Source: Gonocerus acuteangulatus
Lineage: Eukaryota; Arthropoda; Insecta; Hemiptera; Coreidae
Direction of reading: 5' to 3'
Length of the DNA: 64,000 nucleotides
Assembly: GCA_946811695.1 (NCBI GenBank)
Contig: OX328128.1
Coordinates: 80,648,061-80,712,060 of the forward strand
The notes beneath the pieces were generated by a model, which ran no database searches, had not been told where the DNA came from, and was given only the letters and a program-made list of their open reading frames with translations. Positions 11,277-23,020 of this stretch are shown piece after piece; within the stretch, counting starts at the first letter, position 1; each line of letters opens with the position of its first letter. Both the position numbers and the translations under genes were made by a program.

Positions 11277-12097
11277 GACTATCAATGATCCACTTTTTAA
11301 CACGGGAGACAGAGACAGGCCTTATCTGGGGTATAACAGATATCGCTTCAAAAATAATTTCAATCTTTTTTTTTTACGTTACACGGAGAAAAAAAACAGG
11401 CTGCTCGCATCTACTTTCAGGCCGCCCGCAGCCTGAAAACTGTGACTTTATTATGTGGATAAAAAAGAACAAAGGTAAATTCAGAGTAATAATAATGAGA
11501 CTTTATTCGGGTGTAATTTACATATACACTTCTTAACAAGTAGATATTTACAAGTAGGTAAGAGGTATACACTTTTTAACAAATATAGATATTTACAAGT
11601 ATTAGGTATTAGGTACAATGTACTTATGAACAATATTGAACAAGTAGGTCTAGAAATAAAATATTTTTTTTGTTTTCATGACACTTATAGCCGCATTCAT
11701 AAAGCCGAAGACAGTTGATTTCAGCATCTGTTCAAACAGAAACAAAAATAAATTTTTATTAATAACAAAAGAAAAGTTGTTGTTGTTGTGTTTTATATAA
11801 TTAAAAAGAAACATAAATAGGCATTTTTTCTAGTTTAAAATGTCGCAGTAAATTCAAAGCTGCCAGGGAATTACAAAATAAATATAAAATAAGGTTTTTT
11901 TCTGTGGATACGATCATAAATGAAGGAACTCTAGAAACAGAATGGAAACCAAAATAAAAGTCTACTAATATAATTTTGAACTAATATTCTAGCCGCATTC
12001 TAGGAACGTATAAAAAAAGACTTCATTCAGTTCTCAGCTTACCAGGCTTATTGAACTCCATCTTCAGTTGGTTCTATACCCGCAGCTCCATGTTATA

Positions 12098-12316
12098 TTA
12101 AGGGAATATATTCTTGAAAAACAAACACAACTTTCTTCATTCTATTGTATATAACATCTGTTTTTAAATTTAATAATAAAAACAAGAGCCTGAACTCTGT
12201 TCTGGCGGTACAGTCTGCATCCAGGCTCTTGTTTTTATTATTAAATTTAAAAACAGATGTTATATGCAATAGAATGAAGAAAGTTGTGTTTGTTTTTGAA
12301 GAATATATTCCCTTAA
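12098..12316. repeat. Large near-perfect hairpin, 95-bp arms
   Basis: The arms at 12098-12192 and 12222-12316 are reverse complements with about two mismatches, separated by a 29-nt spacer. The arms include CAAGAGCCTG / CAGGCTCTTG next to the loop. It sits in an APCDD1-gene intron and matches no terminal-repeat family here. A transcript through it would form a long double-stranded stem. Confidence 0.93.
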
Positions 12317-12370
12317 GATTTTTGTTTCTCTTTGGATAAAACGAATATCAGCAGGCATTTAAACTAAAAA

Positions 12371-13230
12371 GTCCGACTCGCAGGAACTGCATCATCTTAG
12401 CGCGGTTCCGTCCATATCCCTTTTGTCATTTGAAAAGCTTAGAATAGAAAGAGATAATATTTGGTTCGGCCTTTGTTCAAAGGGGTTTACGACTTTACCT
12501 GGTCGGGTCCGCCAGACCCCAGAATCTTCTTCTACAGATACTTATTTCACACAATGCATTCACTTTTCAATGCATTGAAAAATATCAAAGTTTTCTTGTG
12601 TTCTTCTACTATAGTAATAATTCTACAAATAAAATCAATGAAAACATAAAATAAAAAACCAACAGCATGAAGGCAATTGAAAATATTTAAAAGACGTCAT
12701 CGAAACTCTTTCTCTTGGCAAAAGATATTTCTAACAATGAATTGTTTTTCTTATTTTACTTAATCTGTTTTATTGTCAAATACATTATCCAACTTTAAGC
12801 AATTAAAAAATAACAAGGAATAAAAACAGACAAAGAGAACCGTTCGAATAAGCAAAATCAATTACTTTAAAGTTTTAAGCTCTTATTTCTCCGATTGAAA
12901 TCGCCTAATCAAAACTGTCATTAGAACCATTTTTGTAGAACATTTAGTAAGCTTTCTAATGTTAATCATACATTTACCAAGATTTTCAACCTTTTTCGAG
13001 ATATTAAGGAAAGTATCCAAAACTTTTTATGACTGTTAATAAAATATTTTATTCTAACCCTTCCTTAACTCCAAACGTAACAAAAATTCAACATATTAGT
13101 TTTAATGAATTTAGAACATGAATGTTTCAACTTAATCGCATGATTCTAAGTACCCAAACCAAAAACGGTATTCAAAAACTATTTTTCCAATTTTCTCGAA
13201 AACGGTTAAAGCTATCGCCTTGAAAATGGC

Positions 13231-13298
<68 letters not shown>

Positions 13299-13434
13299 AA
13301 GTTGAACCACCATTATTTTCGGTCTTTAGGGGTTCTGAAACGTGAACATTTCTAGTCGGCACTTCCGGATTGTTTCATGAAATCAACCTTATAAGCGGGG
13401 TTCCTCCCTATGGGGGAGGGAGGAACCGCGCTAA
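12371..13434 (+). repeat. Helitron-like repeat (family H), complete copy
   Basis: The 5' end is TCCGACTCGCAGGAACTGC, then the subterminal TTAGCGCGGTTCC. There is an AT-rich interior without reading frames and a (TA)n tract at 13234-13296. The 3' terminal stem-loop (GGTTCCTCCC / GGGAGGAACC) is followed by GCGCTAA. The subterminal 5' motif is the reverse complement of the 3' end, an asymmetric inverted repeat. This architecture resembles Helentron-associated elements (HINE/DINE-1 type). No Rep/helicase is encoded, so it is non-autonomous. Confidence 0.75.
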
Positions 13435-13435
13435 A

Positions 13436-13670
13436 ACGGTATTCAAAAACTATTTTTCCTTTTCTCTCGAAAACGGTTAAAGCTATCGCCTTGAAAATAG
13501 TTTCATTCGTTTTCCTAGCCCAAGAAGCCTATAAAACGAGTACTTACAAGCTTATGAACTCAAAAACGTAAGCGTTACGATTTTTTTTGCGCGAATTTCG
13601 CCTCAAACGCCATCTTCCAGTGGGTGGATTCTGCTGGTTAACGAACTTGACCTTTCAAATACAAAGTGGT
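13436..13670 (+). repeat. Extra internal fragment of the Helitron-like repeat
   Basis: Directly after the CTAA end, the interior block (ACGGTATTCAAAAACTATTT onward, then AACGTAAGCGTTACGATT) appears again. It reads as the part before the microsatellite in other copies. It suggests a partial tandem copy or a rearrangement. Confidence 0.65.
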
Positions 13671-14046
13671 ACAATTTTTTCGCCCCAAAGAGCCTCTCCC
13701 AGCTGACGGATTCCGAAGCCAAGCTTAACGAACCCACTAGTTGATCCCTTGAAATCTATTTATCCTAGTAATATCTAGTAGAATTTAGATTCAGGTGCAC
13801 CTGGAGTGGGATAGAGAAACTCCGAGGTATATTGACAGATCTGCTCCTGCCGAAGTGGTCTCCTTGACAAATAGCATTGGTTTCTGTTCAAACTCTGTTC
13901 TGATTGGTTCAATTCCAGATAATCAAACTTCATTTAATTGCAATTGATAAGGGGGGGGCTTGTCTGATTGACTGGTCAATAGTCATAGAATCACTATGGA
14001 AACGCATCCTACTCAATATTCATCTTCTATCTTTGTTTACCTAACC

Positions 14047-14178
14047 GTGAGTCTAAAATTATTTAAATTTTAACGCCCATTATAATTAATAGGGCTGATG
14101 TCTTATATTTTCTCTAAAGAAAATCCACCACACCTAGTAGGAATCGAAACCACGATTCGCGTCTGCCGCTCAGTGGGG
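14047..14178 (-). repeat. tRNA-derived SINE (family S2), internally deleted copy
   Basis: It matches the family at 37845 and 63579: the AACGCCCATTAT tail side, AGGGCTGATGTC, and the B-box region AGGAATCGAAACCACGA. The segment containing the ...GCGGGTTATC... block is missing. Confidence 0.65.
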
Positions 14179-14287
14179 CCAAACGACATTTCGTGTTTCG
14201 AAAAAGGCAAATTTAGAAAACCTTTGGTTGGATTTTTGTCTTTTGCATCACCTGTTTATTAAATTAAGTACAAATAATTCACGAACA

Positions 14288-14579
14288 TTTACAATTGAAC
14301 ATAAAATAATATTTAATCTTTCATCTAACTTAATATCAGTACTGATATCGCTGAAATTAAACATTCAAATCTTGATTGGATTTGGAAAAAATCAGACTGA
14401 CAACTTCAAAACGTAAATTTATCTTAATACAACAATGAGATTAATTGAAATAATACTATTTGAAAAAAGATTTTGATTTTTTCAAGTATAATCATGATTT
14501 GTATAATTTATTTCAACGATATCTGTGCTGATATTGGGGTAAATGAAAAGTAAAATATTATTTTATGTTTAATTGTAAA
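14288..14579. repeat. Imperfect foldback, about 110-bp arms
   Basis: The arms at about 14288-14398 and 14470-14579 are imperfect reverse complements (for example TTTACAATTGAACATAAAAT against ATTTTATGTTTAATTGTAAA). It is flanked by pieces of SINE family S2 in opposite orientations. It is probably an old MITE or an inverted duplication. Confidence 0.75.
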
Positions 14580-14685
14580 CATCAGCCCTATTCTGCCTAG
14601 AGAAGGGTAGTGACCTATAGATAACCCGCCCTAAAATTCCGATTTCCGATAATGGACTTTGAAATTTTAATAAATAAATAAATAA
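14580..14685 (+). repeat. SINE family S2, 3' part
   Basis: The sequence CATCAGCCCTATTCTGCCTA followed by ATAACCCGCCCTAAAATTCC is the reverse complement of the S2 body seen on the minus strand at 37845 and 63579. The tRNA-like head is missing. Confidence 0.65.
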
Positions 14686-14910
14686 TTATAAATGATGGCA
14701 GTAGTTTTTATAGCAGGTAGTATGAATAAATCATAGCGAAATTAAATTACATTATTGTTTTAATATAAATCCATTTTTTTTAAATTTTAACAATGCATTT
14801 GCATTTAATCATATTAATTACAAATAAATCCTTTTCCTTGCCTATTAAATTCATTTTCATTTTCCATTACTCACTCTACCACAAAAAAAAAAAAAAAAAC
14901 ATGAGAACAT

Positions 14911-14945
<35 letters not shown>

Positions 14946-14973
14946 CGGATAATTTGTTGATTTATCGTTTCAG

Positions 14974-15106
14974 GCTGCAGATGAGCTGAGCAGCCTTCTG
15001 AACCACTCCTGTCCTGGATTGGTAAAGCTAAGCTTGCAGGTTCGGAAGGAACACACGGTTTTCACCAGCAGGGAAGCGGCAGATGTAGCAGACAAGGCGG
15101 GCATTG
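14974..15106 (+). CDS. APCDD1-like protein, internal exon 2
   Basis: A 133-bp exon bounded by TTTCAG and GTATGC. It starts at a codon boundary, matching the phase-0 end of the exon at 10135-10366, and leaves one extra base. It encodes AADELSSLLNHSCPGLVKL and continues to DVADKAGI. In vertebrate APCDD1 the residues after the closing HT(E/Q) run ...AEKLGQQVNRTCPG, so LNHSCPG is the expected continuation. The intron between this exon and the previous one is 4607 bp and holds several transposable elements. Confidence 0.85.
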
Positions 15107-15172
15107 GTATGCTAAGAAACATGGATTACTAGTTTGTATTAGTTTTTATATAACATCGAGTAGATATATATG

Positions 15173-15300
15173 GGGTCGAGGTTAGCTCAGTGGTAGATCA
15201 AGTACTAAAGACGTTTATCTTTTAGTGGCTTTGTTTATGGGTTGGATTTGGCCTTCCTGACCGTCCCACAGTGGTCAAAATCTCCCATCATGGTGCAAAA
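15173..15300 (+). repeat. tRNA-derived SINE (family S3), degenerate
   Basis: It has an A-box region GAGGTTAGCTCAGTGGTAGA and a decayed B-box side, ending in a tail with GACCGTCCCA. The better copy is at 59104. Confidence 0.6.
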
Positions 15301-15739
15301 AATCGAAAACCCCAACATTTTTTTAAGAAACACCAAAACATGTCTAGAAGGTTCTATAGTAACCATATATTATATTAATAAAGAAATTTTAATTTTGTGT
15401 CCGTCCATTTAGTCTCTGAGACGGTTCAAAGATGGCGGTTCTATACATGTGTGCTCAAACATTATTTGCAACTCTAGGATACTAGTCAATTAATATGCCA
15501 TAATATTTTTTTATTTTTTCTGTATTAAAGGTCCGTAGATGGACTACATAAATATTACAAAACGATCCTGATATGAAGTTGAGTTACAAATTTAGAAAGG
15601 TTTTAAACATCAGCATCACGAGGAATCACGGAGTTATTTGTGTCAGCTATTAGCCTTTACATTCCTCTAACAGAATACGTAAGGTTTGTCTGCCCCTCGG
15701 TGCCCCTTTGGTATTGGGAGGGAATTTTATGGAGAAAAC

Positions 15740-15832
15740 CTAGGCTCGGTGCGCTGCCTGCTGCGGTAGCAGGTAGCCCTGACCATCATATGCCAGCTGA
15801 TGACCCCAACCCAGAGGTCATCTGCTGGCAGT
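15740..15832. other. Two adjacent GC-rich hairpins
   Basis: GCTGCCTGC against GCAGGTAGC closes a short loop. It is followed by TGCCAGCTGATGACC against GGTCATCTGCTGGCA with a 9-nt loop and a single mismatch. The stretch is clearly more GC-rich than its surroundings. It may be the conserved 3' end of an unidentified retroelement. Confidence 0.6.
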
Positions 15833-16654
15833 AATTTGGGTCAGTATTCCTTGTGTTGTTCTTGAGTGAAGGTCTAGTGCACATAGATTTCTGAGAACCG
15901 ATTTTTACTGAGAAGTAAATTCCTTTTTTTTTAACTTGGTCATTTATTATGCTGTAATAAATGAAACTGATTGGCACCGTTTTTAAATGAAGGCAAATCA
16001 TCTATAATGTGCTACATGTGAAATATTTCCATGAAAAAGTGAATAATTACTTAAAATTATTATAGAGTGACATTTTTATTTTTGTATAAAAGTATGGAAG
16101 TCTGGGCACTGGGGTTCTATACGTATAAACTGGCACTTTGAGCGTGATAAAAATTGTTAACTGTTATTTTGTCAGTAAGTCCATAATAGATTATTGATCT
16201 TCAAATATAGAAGTGCCATGACCGAAAAATTAATTTAAAAGACACCTTTTTTAATTTTTTTTTTTTTTTTTTGAGACAACTTACAGATTCCTCGAAGCCT
16301 CAGTGAACTGTTATCTGATAGGAGCCCCCACATTGATACCATACTGACATACTTAAAGACTACAAAGACATATAATAAAATATAATTATACCAAACATAA
16401 CTCCCAAGTCAAAGTTTCTTATTTCAGGATAATATTCCTCAGATATCAACTCCGCAAATATATTACTACTATTTATTATTACCGTTAAAATTATAATTTT
16501 AATTCTGTATTTATTTATTTTATTAATTCCTTATATATTTCTTTATTATTTTCTATTATTATTATTTTCTTCATTTCATTTTCCGTACCCTTTAATTTTG
16601 TTACTGATCCTTAGCTTATAATTTATTATTTTATTTATTATATTTTATATAAAT

Positions 16655-16720
16655 TCTTTTAGGGCAGATCACCATTGCTGTGCAGCTCTTAAAATAAAAT
16701 AAATAAATAAAAAAAAAAAA
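16655..16720 (+). repeat. Candidate LINE 3' tail
   Basis: TTTTAGGGCAGATC...CAGCTCTTAAAA is followed by an AAATAAATAAAT tail, resembling the stem-plus-tail end of the LINE copies at 40046 and 50653. No coding part is attached. Confidence 0.4.
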
Positions 16721-16749
16721 TATTTATTAATTCTTTTTTTTTAAGAGAG

Positions 16750-17202
16750 ATGCTACGTAGAAGAGATTTTGGAGAGCTCATAATTACTTCGAAATCGTTT
16801 GAATTTTTTTATAGAAGGGCGGTCCAAGCATTTGGTCTTACAGAAGATGACCGCGTTAGAAAAATACTCAAAATTTTATATTCAAATTATATGACCAGAT
16901 GGAGGAAGACTAACAGGGATAAATCTAAATTTGAATCTAAGTTTTCGTCGTGGTTGAAAGTAGTAATTATTTTTCTTACTGGCGAAGGGGATGCCATACA
17001 TTCAACAAGCTCGGGGAAATGGGGTCGGCCTCTCAACCCCACCACAACCTTCTCCTATTTAGTCATGTTCCTCATAAAACACCTTCTCAACCCTTCAATG
17101 AACATCATACAAGATTTGAACAAAGTCCTTCAACGAAAAGCTATGAAGTACCTCCCACTCTCCCTCTTACCCCCACCCTCACCCTTACCTATTTTGTCAT
17201 AA
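16750..17202 (+). other. Unassigned 150-codon open frame
   Basis: It opens MLRRRDFGELIITSKSFEFF and contains a basic stretch RWRKTNRDKSKFESKFSSWL. I do not recognise the family. The C-terminal half is low-complexity proline/leucine-rich and overlaps a near-repeat in DNA (CACCTTCTCAACCC...), which argues against a real protein. It lies in an APCDD1-gene intron just after an A-rich tail, so it could be a retroelement scrap. Confidence 0.2.
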
Positions 17203-17534
17203 TCCACATGAAACATCTTCTCAACCATTCATTAAACATCATGCCGAGTTTGAAGGCAATCCGTCCACTCAATGTATTTTTTGCACCGTGACGGCTGGAT
17301 TTGGACCTCTGTGCGTCCCTAGGCCAACCCAGCATTTTATTAATTTATTCAAAAGGGCGGCTGGTATGCACATTAGGAATCGCATGTAGATGACAGTACT
17401 GAAAAGGATGAAACTAGATTAAAAATTTAATTAAATGCTCCCAAATTCAAGAACTGTTTTTGTTCCAGAGATATGCCGTTCTAAATGTTATTTCGAGAAA
17501 AACGTGCTTTTGTGTAAAACCAATACTCAAATTT

Positions 17535-17626
17535 CTGTACTAGTATACAGCTGTTTTCTGTACTAGTATACAGCTGTTTTCTGTACTAGTATACAGCTGT
17601 TTTCTGTACTAGTATACAGCTGTTTT
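17535..17626. repeat. 22-bp tandem repeat, four units
   Basis: The unit TTTCTGTACTAGTATACAGC plus TG is nearly palindromic (CTGTACTAGTATACAG). It lies in the second APCDD1-gene intron. Confidence 0.9.
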
Positions 17627-18365
17627 CAGCGTTACATTATTTCTTTGAAACCAGCATTATATTTGCATTAAGGCTAATGCAGTTTCAGTGTTTACACGTG
17701 GATTTTTTAAACCTAAAAAGCGTTCAAGAAGTTAATGTTAATAAAAAAGTTTTATTAGGGCTGAAGTTTCGAGAATTAATAATCTTCCATAAAAAAAGTC
17801 TGCAAACTGCCAAATCTCGCAAAAGCTGTAAAATTTCATTACTTTTCCAACTGTTTACTCAGAACTGAGATTATTTCTCAGTATAATTCTTAATGTAATT
17901 GAAAATTTAGAGGGAAAAAAAGCAACTGATAAATAAAACTAATATCAGGTTTATATTTGTGATTTTATCAGAAATAAATAAAAATTATTATTGATTAAAT
18001 TAATATTTAACGATTACTTCTAATGATTAAAGAAAAAAAAACAAAAAAAACGTTTATTTATAAAATTAAAATTATAAAAGTTACTTCAACTGTCCTCATA
18101 TTTGGTCACAAAATGACAACATTCTGATGATGTGTTTATCGGCAGCATGTGACATAGCCCGTTTGTAGGACAGGATGGTAACATTCAAATTCTTTTTATG
18201 GTCTTATTTAGAATGATTTTAGGAGTGTTGGGCAAAACTAACATTTGTTTACTGAACTAACGTTAACTTACTCTAACTAAAAATGAAGTCACGTTATATT
18301 TTCAATTTTAGTTTGGTTTATAAAAACTCCCAGATTTATCTAATACTGTTTGTATCCTTGTCTAG

Positions 18366-18553
18366 ATTGGTCTGTGATGAGCCTATCCTGCCTGAAGCCC
18401 CTAGGCCTAGCTCACCAGGACACCAGCCTACTCCGTATCCAGGTTCGTCCTCCAGGACCTCCAGAACCTTCCAGGAGAAGGACAGAACTACTCTTAGGAA
18501 ACTCTAATTCCAAGGGATCCTCCTTCCGTATTCCTCTTCTATTCTTTTCCCAG
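18366..18553 (+). CDS. APCDD1-like protein, internal exon 3
   Basis: A 188-bp exon with acceptor CTAG and donor GTAGGT. It begins with the two bases needed to complete the codon left open by the exon at 14974-15106, so the reading frame joins cleanly. It encodes SCLKPLGLAHQDTSLLRIQ, a proline/arginine-rich stretch, then ELLLGNSNSKGSSFRIPLLF, ending on a codon boundary. The CxK...AxxxxxLxRIQ pattern and the later ELxLG motif parallel vertebrate APCDD1 (CTKAVNFAMHELQLIRVE...EELFLGD). The remaining exons were not found in the next 45 kb. Confidence 0.72.
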
Positions 18554-19439
18554 GTAGGTAACTTATTTAAATATTTAGTAGTTTTTTTTTTTATGGAAAT
18601 TATTTATTATCTCGGGTGTTTCAGGTCAAAGTAGCCAAATTAATGACTAGTCAAAATATGAGGCATTTTTATGTTGCAAAACTCAATTCCACATTTTTTG
18701 TCAAAACGGAGCTAATCGTTAAACTTACACTTCATTTGCAGAGATTGAATACTTATAGTAGAAGTTTTCCTGTAAGAAGTGAATCTGTAGTCCGTTAGGG
18801 GGCTGAGGAGGAAATACCCGAGAAACCTGTAATTCATCGAGAAAAACAGAATTTCGTTATTGGACGTCCAGAAATTATTTTCTATCAATGAATTTAATGA
18901 ATTAAATCACTGATTTCTTAAGGAAAAGATGGAATAATTAGAATTTAATTACCTTGAACATTTTTTCAGCAATCCACTTTTGCTCAATAAAAACATTTCC
19001 TACATTAGCCCCTTCAGGTCCGAATTTTTATTTCTTGATAACAAAAATTTATTTTCCTGCCACAAAAATTTATTTTTTTTTAGTTGTGTATTGCTCTTGT
19101 GAAGATTCCTGATTTTTTTTTCAGAATTTTATGAGTTATGTAATGTCCAGTATACTGGACATTGGTTCTCAAGTAATGCGATTTGTGGATGAAAACCGAA
19201 ATTCAAAATTTCGAAATATTAAAGAAATATATAATTAAAGGAGTAATTTATTAACAATTAAAAATAAATTAATTCAGAAAAAATAAATTTGAAAAATTAT
19301 TAGTAAATATTATTGTAAAGCTCAAATATAATAAGGTATTGTAAAAATAGATTAGAATTTTAGGCATGAAATTGTTGTCAGCGCACAGTAATAATGAAAA
19401 TTAATGAAATTGAAATATTTACAGTCTAGTCTATAGATA
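18554..19439. other. No gene seen; contains a 22-bp perfect palindrome
   Basis: AT-rich intronic or intergenic DNA. At 19142-19163 there is a perfect palindrome built on TGTCCAGTATACTGGACA. A GCCCCTTCAGGTCCGAATTT stretch lies 130 bp upstream. Together these may be the core of an old TIR element, but its ends are not defined. Confidence 0.5.
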
Positions 19440-19498
<59 letters not shown>

Positions 19499-19648
19499 TA
19501 TATACATATACAAATTTGAACCACCATCATTTTCGTTCTCTAGGGGTTCTGAAACGCAAAATTTTCTAGTCGGCACTTGTGGATTGCGTCATGAGATCTA
19601 CCTTATAAGCGGGGTTCTTTCCTATGGGGGAGGGAGGAACCGCGCTAA
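19440..19648 (+). repeat. Helitron-like repeat (family H), 3' end only
   Basis: A (TA)n tract is followed by CACCATCATTTTCGTTCTCT and the terminal hairpin ending GGAACCGCGCTAA at 19648. The region upstream of the microsatellite is missing. Confidence 0.72.
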
Positions 19649-19989
19649 AAGGCTGTGAGCTTCTGCTGTCTACGTTTACTGTATCACTTACACAAAGTGC
19701 GATCTCTCATCCGCTTTAAGATTAGAAGTTCATTTGGCAATGTTTTGGCTTCACTCTCGAAATACACCATCACCAGTAGAAATATCCACATTGAAGTGAC
19801 CCTTACCAATTTTCAGTGTTCACTTGATTGATGTGATTTAGTGACCAAACTGAGATCCGTTTTTTAATAATAGTGTACATATAAAAATGAGTAATTAACC
19901 TACATTCCTTGTATGGCAAATTTATTTATTGTATTTTAGTAAAAAGATGTTTTGTGTTGGTGGGTGGCCGACCACGTGCCATTGGTTGG

Positions 19990-21130
19990 GTGGCAACCTG
20001 TTCGCTCTCTGGCGGCCTCAAAACATCTGTCGTCTAATTTGAAAGGTCAAGTTTGTTAACCAGCAGAGTCCGCCCACTGGACGATAGTGTTTGTGGCGAA
20101 ATTCGCGCAAAAAAATCGTAACGCTTACGTTTTTGAGTTAATATGCTTGCAGGTACTTGTTTTATATGTTTCTTAACATAGGAAAACGAATGAAACCATT
20201 TTCAAGGCGATATCTCTAACCGTTCCTGATAAAAGTGGAATCAATGTTTTTGTAAGTCATTATTTTTTTATGGGTACTTAGTCACGTGGGATTCAATTGA
20301 AATATTTTCTACATTTTGGAAATTAATCCCAACTAATATGTTTAAATTTTGGTTATATTTGGAGTTAAACAAGTATGCGAAAAAAAATATTTTATTAATA
20401 GACATGAAAAGTTTTCGGATCTTCATACATTTTTCGTATATATCTCGATAACGGTTGGGAAATCGTGGTATGTGGAAGGTAACCATTCGAATGCTTACTA
20501 AATTCTCTACAAAAAAGATTTTGAAGCAATATTCGATGGGGCAACGTCAGTTAGAGATATAAGCGCTTAAAACTGAAAAAGTGTTTGTTTTGAAAGGGTT
20601 TTTCTCTTTGTTTATCTCACTTATTAATTGGTTGTTTTTTGTTTTAAATTGAATTTATCAGTAAAGTTAGTATTGTAGTAAAAAAACTAAGAAACTATAA
20701 AAGGTATTGGTAATAAGTTTGGAGTGGCTGTGGTAATCAAGATGGCTGTGGCCAATATCATGATGGCTTATACACAGGTTTGTTTTGAAATCTTCTATCT
20801 ATATAATCTTCCTTATAGCCTCCAACTGAAGTTATCGTTACTGAAGCACATATTTATAGTTGATTATAACTTTACATCGAATTTGCTAGTAAAACAAGAT
20901 ACTTAAAATGACAACGATTTTTTGGTTGTTTAGAATAGAGCCTTCTCAGCAGTACTCGAAGAGTAAGTACGTTTTCAGTAGATAATTGTATTGACTTATA
21001 CAGATTAAGAATTATCCGCTTCTGTGTAAGTTGGCTACTTTCAGTTTCCTGTGATTTGTGATGCTAATCTATTCCATTTTTTCAAGATGTACGCAACCGC
21101 GCTAAGATGACGCAGTTCCTGCGAGTCGGA
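19990..21130 (-). repeat. Helitron-like repeat (family H), 5' and middle, with a 0.48-kb extra block
   Basis: On the minus strand the head starts at 21130 (TCCGACTCGCAGGAACTGC, then TTAGCGCGGTT) and the interior continues at about 20575-19990. Compared with the copy at 7826-9888, there are about 475 extra bases at 20576-21047, whose ends are partly inverted (AAACTGAAA / TTTCAGTTT). Confidence 0.68.
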
Positions 21131-22860
21131 CTTTTTTTTTGGTGTGTTTTTGGTATTATGTATTTTATTACTAATGGCTTTCATGTCAAGGGTTATTGAT
21201 AAATGGATTGTAGTGGTGCTCCAATTTATGATTAATTTAGGCCACATTTTGTAGAATCTACGAGAATGTCATTAATAGGGAACGGATGTTTATGTAAAAT
21301 AAAATTCAAAATATTTACATATATATTTAACTATTTGTAATGAAATATGTAATAAAAAATTGAATATATGTAGTAAAAAATACCAAAACACTGTAAATTA
21401 TTGAGAAGAAAAGCAGAAATAACTAGTAAGAACTGTTTTCATGAATGGAAAGAAGAAATTATACGGAACAAAATGACTAAAACTCTATAACATTCTACAG
21501 GTGAACATTATTTTGGAAAATTGTTTGTACCAATGTGCATTTTCAATTTGTCTAACGTGAAATTACGCCAGTCTGATCTCATAATATTAGTATACAGAAG
21601 TAGTCACCGATGAGGCCCCTTTTAGCATAAATATGCTTTAGCGACGACGTGACTGAAAAAAAAGCGTTACAAGAAAGTGTTGCCTGGTAATTTTGCATTG
21701 AAAAATTGTCTACACGTGTCCGAGCGTTTCGTCCAATGCGCCTTAGGAGCTAAGAAATAAAATAAAATGGGTTGAAAATTCATTATTTTATATCTCGAAT
21801 TTGGAAAGCGATATCGGCACGATTCTTTCGCTTATTCGCTTGTTTTAGAGAGCAGATTAATGGAGTAATACAATTGTTAAACAATAATTTGTTATAAACT
21901 TTTTAAAACCCAACTGCTTCAAGACTATTAGCGCCGGGGAAGCATGGCTGCCAGCCATCTTTGCTTCTTGCAATTAGAAAATACACAGTGATCTAGCTTC
22001 AATAGGTAAAGCATTCTTTCTCGGTTTCCCCTTTATTTTTTCAATTATAAAAGAAAAGAATATCAACAAACAACAAACATGTAGCGAAAATATGTATTTA
22101 TGGCAAAATATGAATTTTTTGACAAAATATGTAAAATAAAAACCTGTTTAAAATCACTTAAAACTTGCAGAATTCCATCAAAAATTTCGATTTACGAATC
22201 AGAACAAAATATGTAAATACATGAACATCCTTTCCCTACTCACTAGCAAAAAATCGAGCAATAAAGAAAAGAAGAAACAAGAATAACTGGATTAACTATT
22301 TTGTTAACGTGCATATGTCACAAATGGTTAACCTGCTATCGAAATGGCAAAACATAGAGCTTAATGTAGGAGAGACGTGATTTAAATCAACACCCGCACA
22401 TCTCAATCAAGGACTAGTGGATTTAGATCCATCCTGCTGAGTATGTAGGGATTACAGAAGCTGTGGATTGTATGGTCAGGTAGGTAGGATTATCTAGACG
22501 AGGTGTATGGATTAGAGATACAAGATAATTACTCCCCCAGCCTAATATGGCCTGGTAAATAGGATTCGAACAGTTCAAAGCGGCAATATCCTAGGCAGAT
22601 TTATGGCAAAGGGCAGGCTCGAATACTGTCTCATAGATTCTACAATTACTATTGAATCATCTGTATTAAGTTAATTAGTCCCAATATTATCAGTAGATAT
22701 ATTATTACGAATACTATTACAAACAAAGATTTGTACCTCGTGTGTGCTTGCTGTTCAGACCACGGGTGACTCAATATCGCAAATCTATACCTGGGTAAAA
22801 AACTATTGGGTGCCTTTATCAACGCAATAGTACCCACAATAATCTAATACAATATATTTG
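21131..22860. other. No gene seen
   Basis: AT-rich DNA without a recognisable coding region or terminal repeat. The segment from about 22859 (TGTCAAATACCACTCACC) is a diverged relative of 31935-32010, where a MITE has inserted. Confidence 0.5.
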
Positions 22861-23020
22861 TCAAATACCACTCACCTAACATCGCCCAGCTCATAACCAC
22901 TCGGCAGAAAAATTTGAGACATGGCACGGACGCTCCCTTAGAATTTACACACTCGCTAAGAAAGGATTTTTTTGGAATTGAAATTTTTAAGTATTTTTAG
23001 GTTGGTTTGAATTTTTAGTT

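Noticed and set aside
16750..17202. Candidate host gene
   Set aside because: No recognisable domain, no splice support, and a low-complexity second half. Kept only as an unassigned frame.
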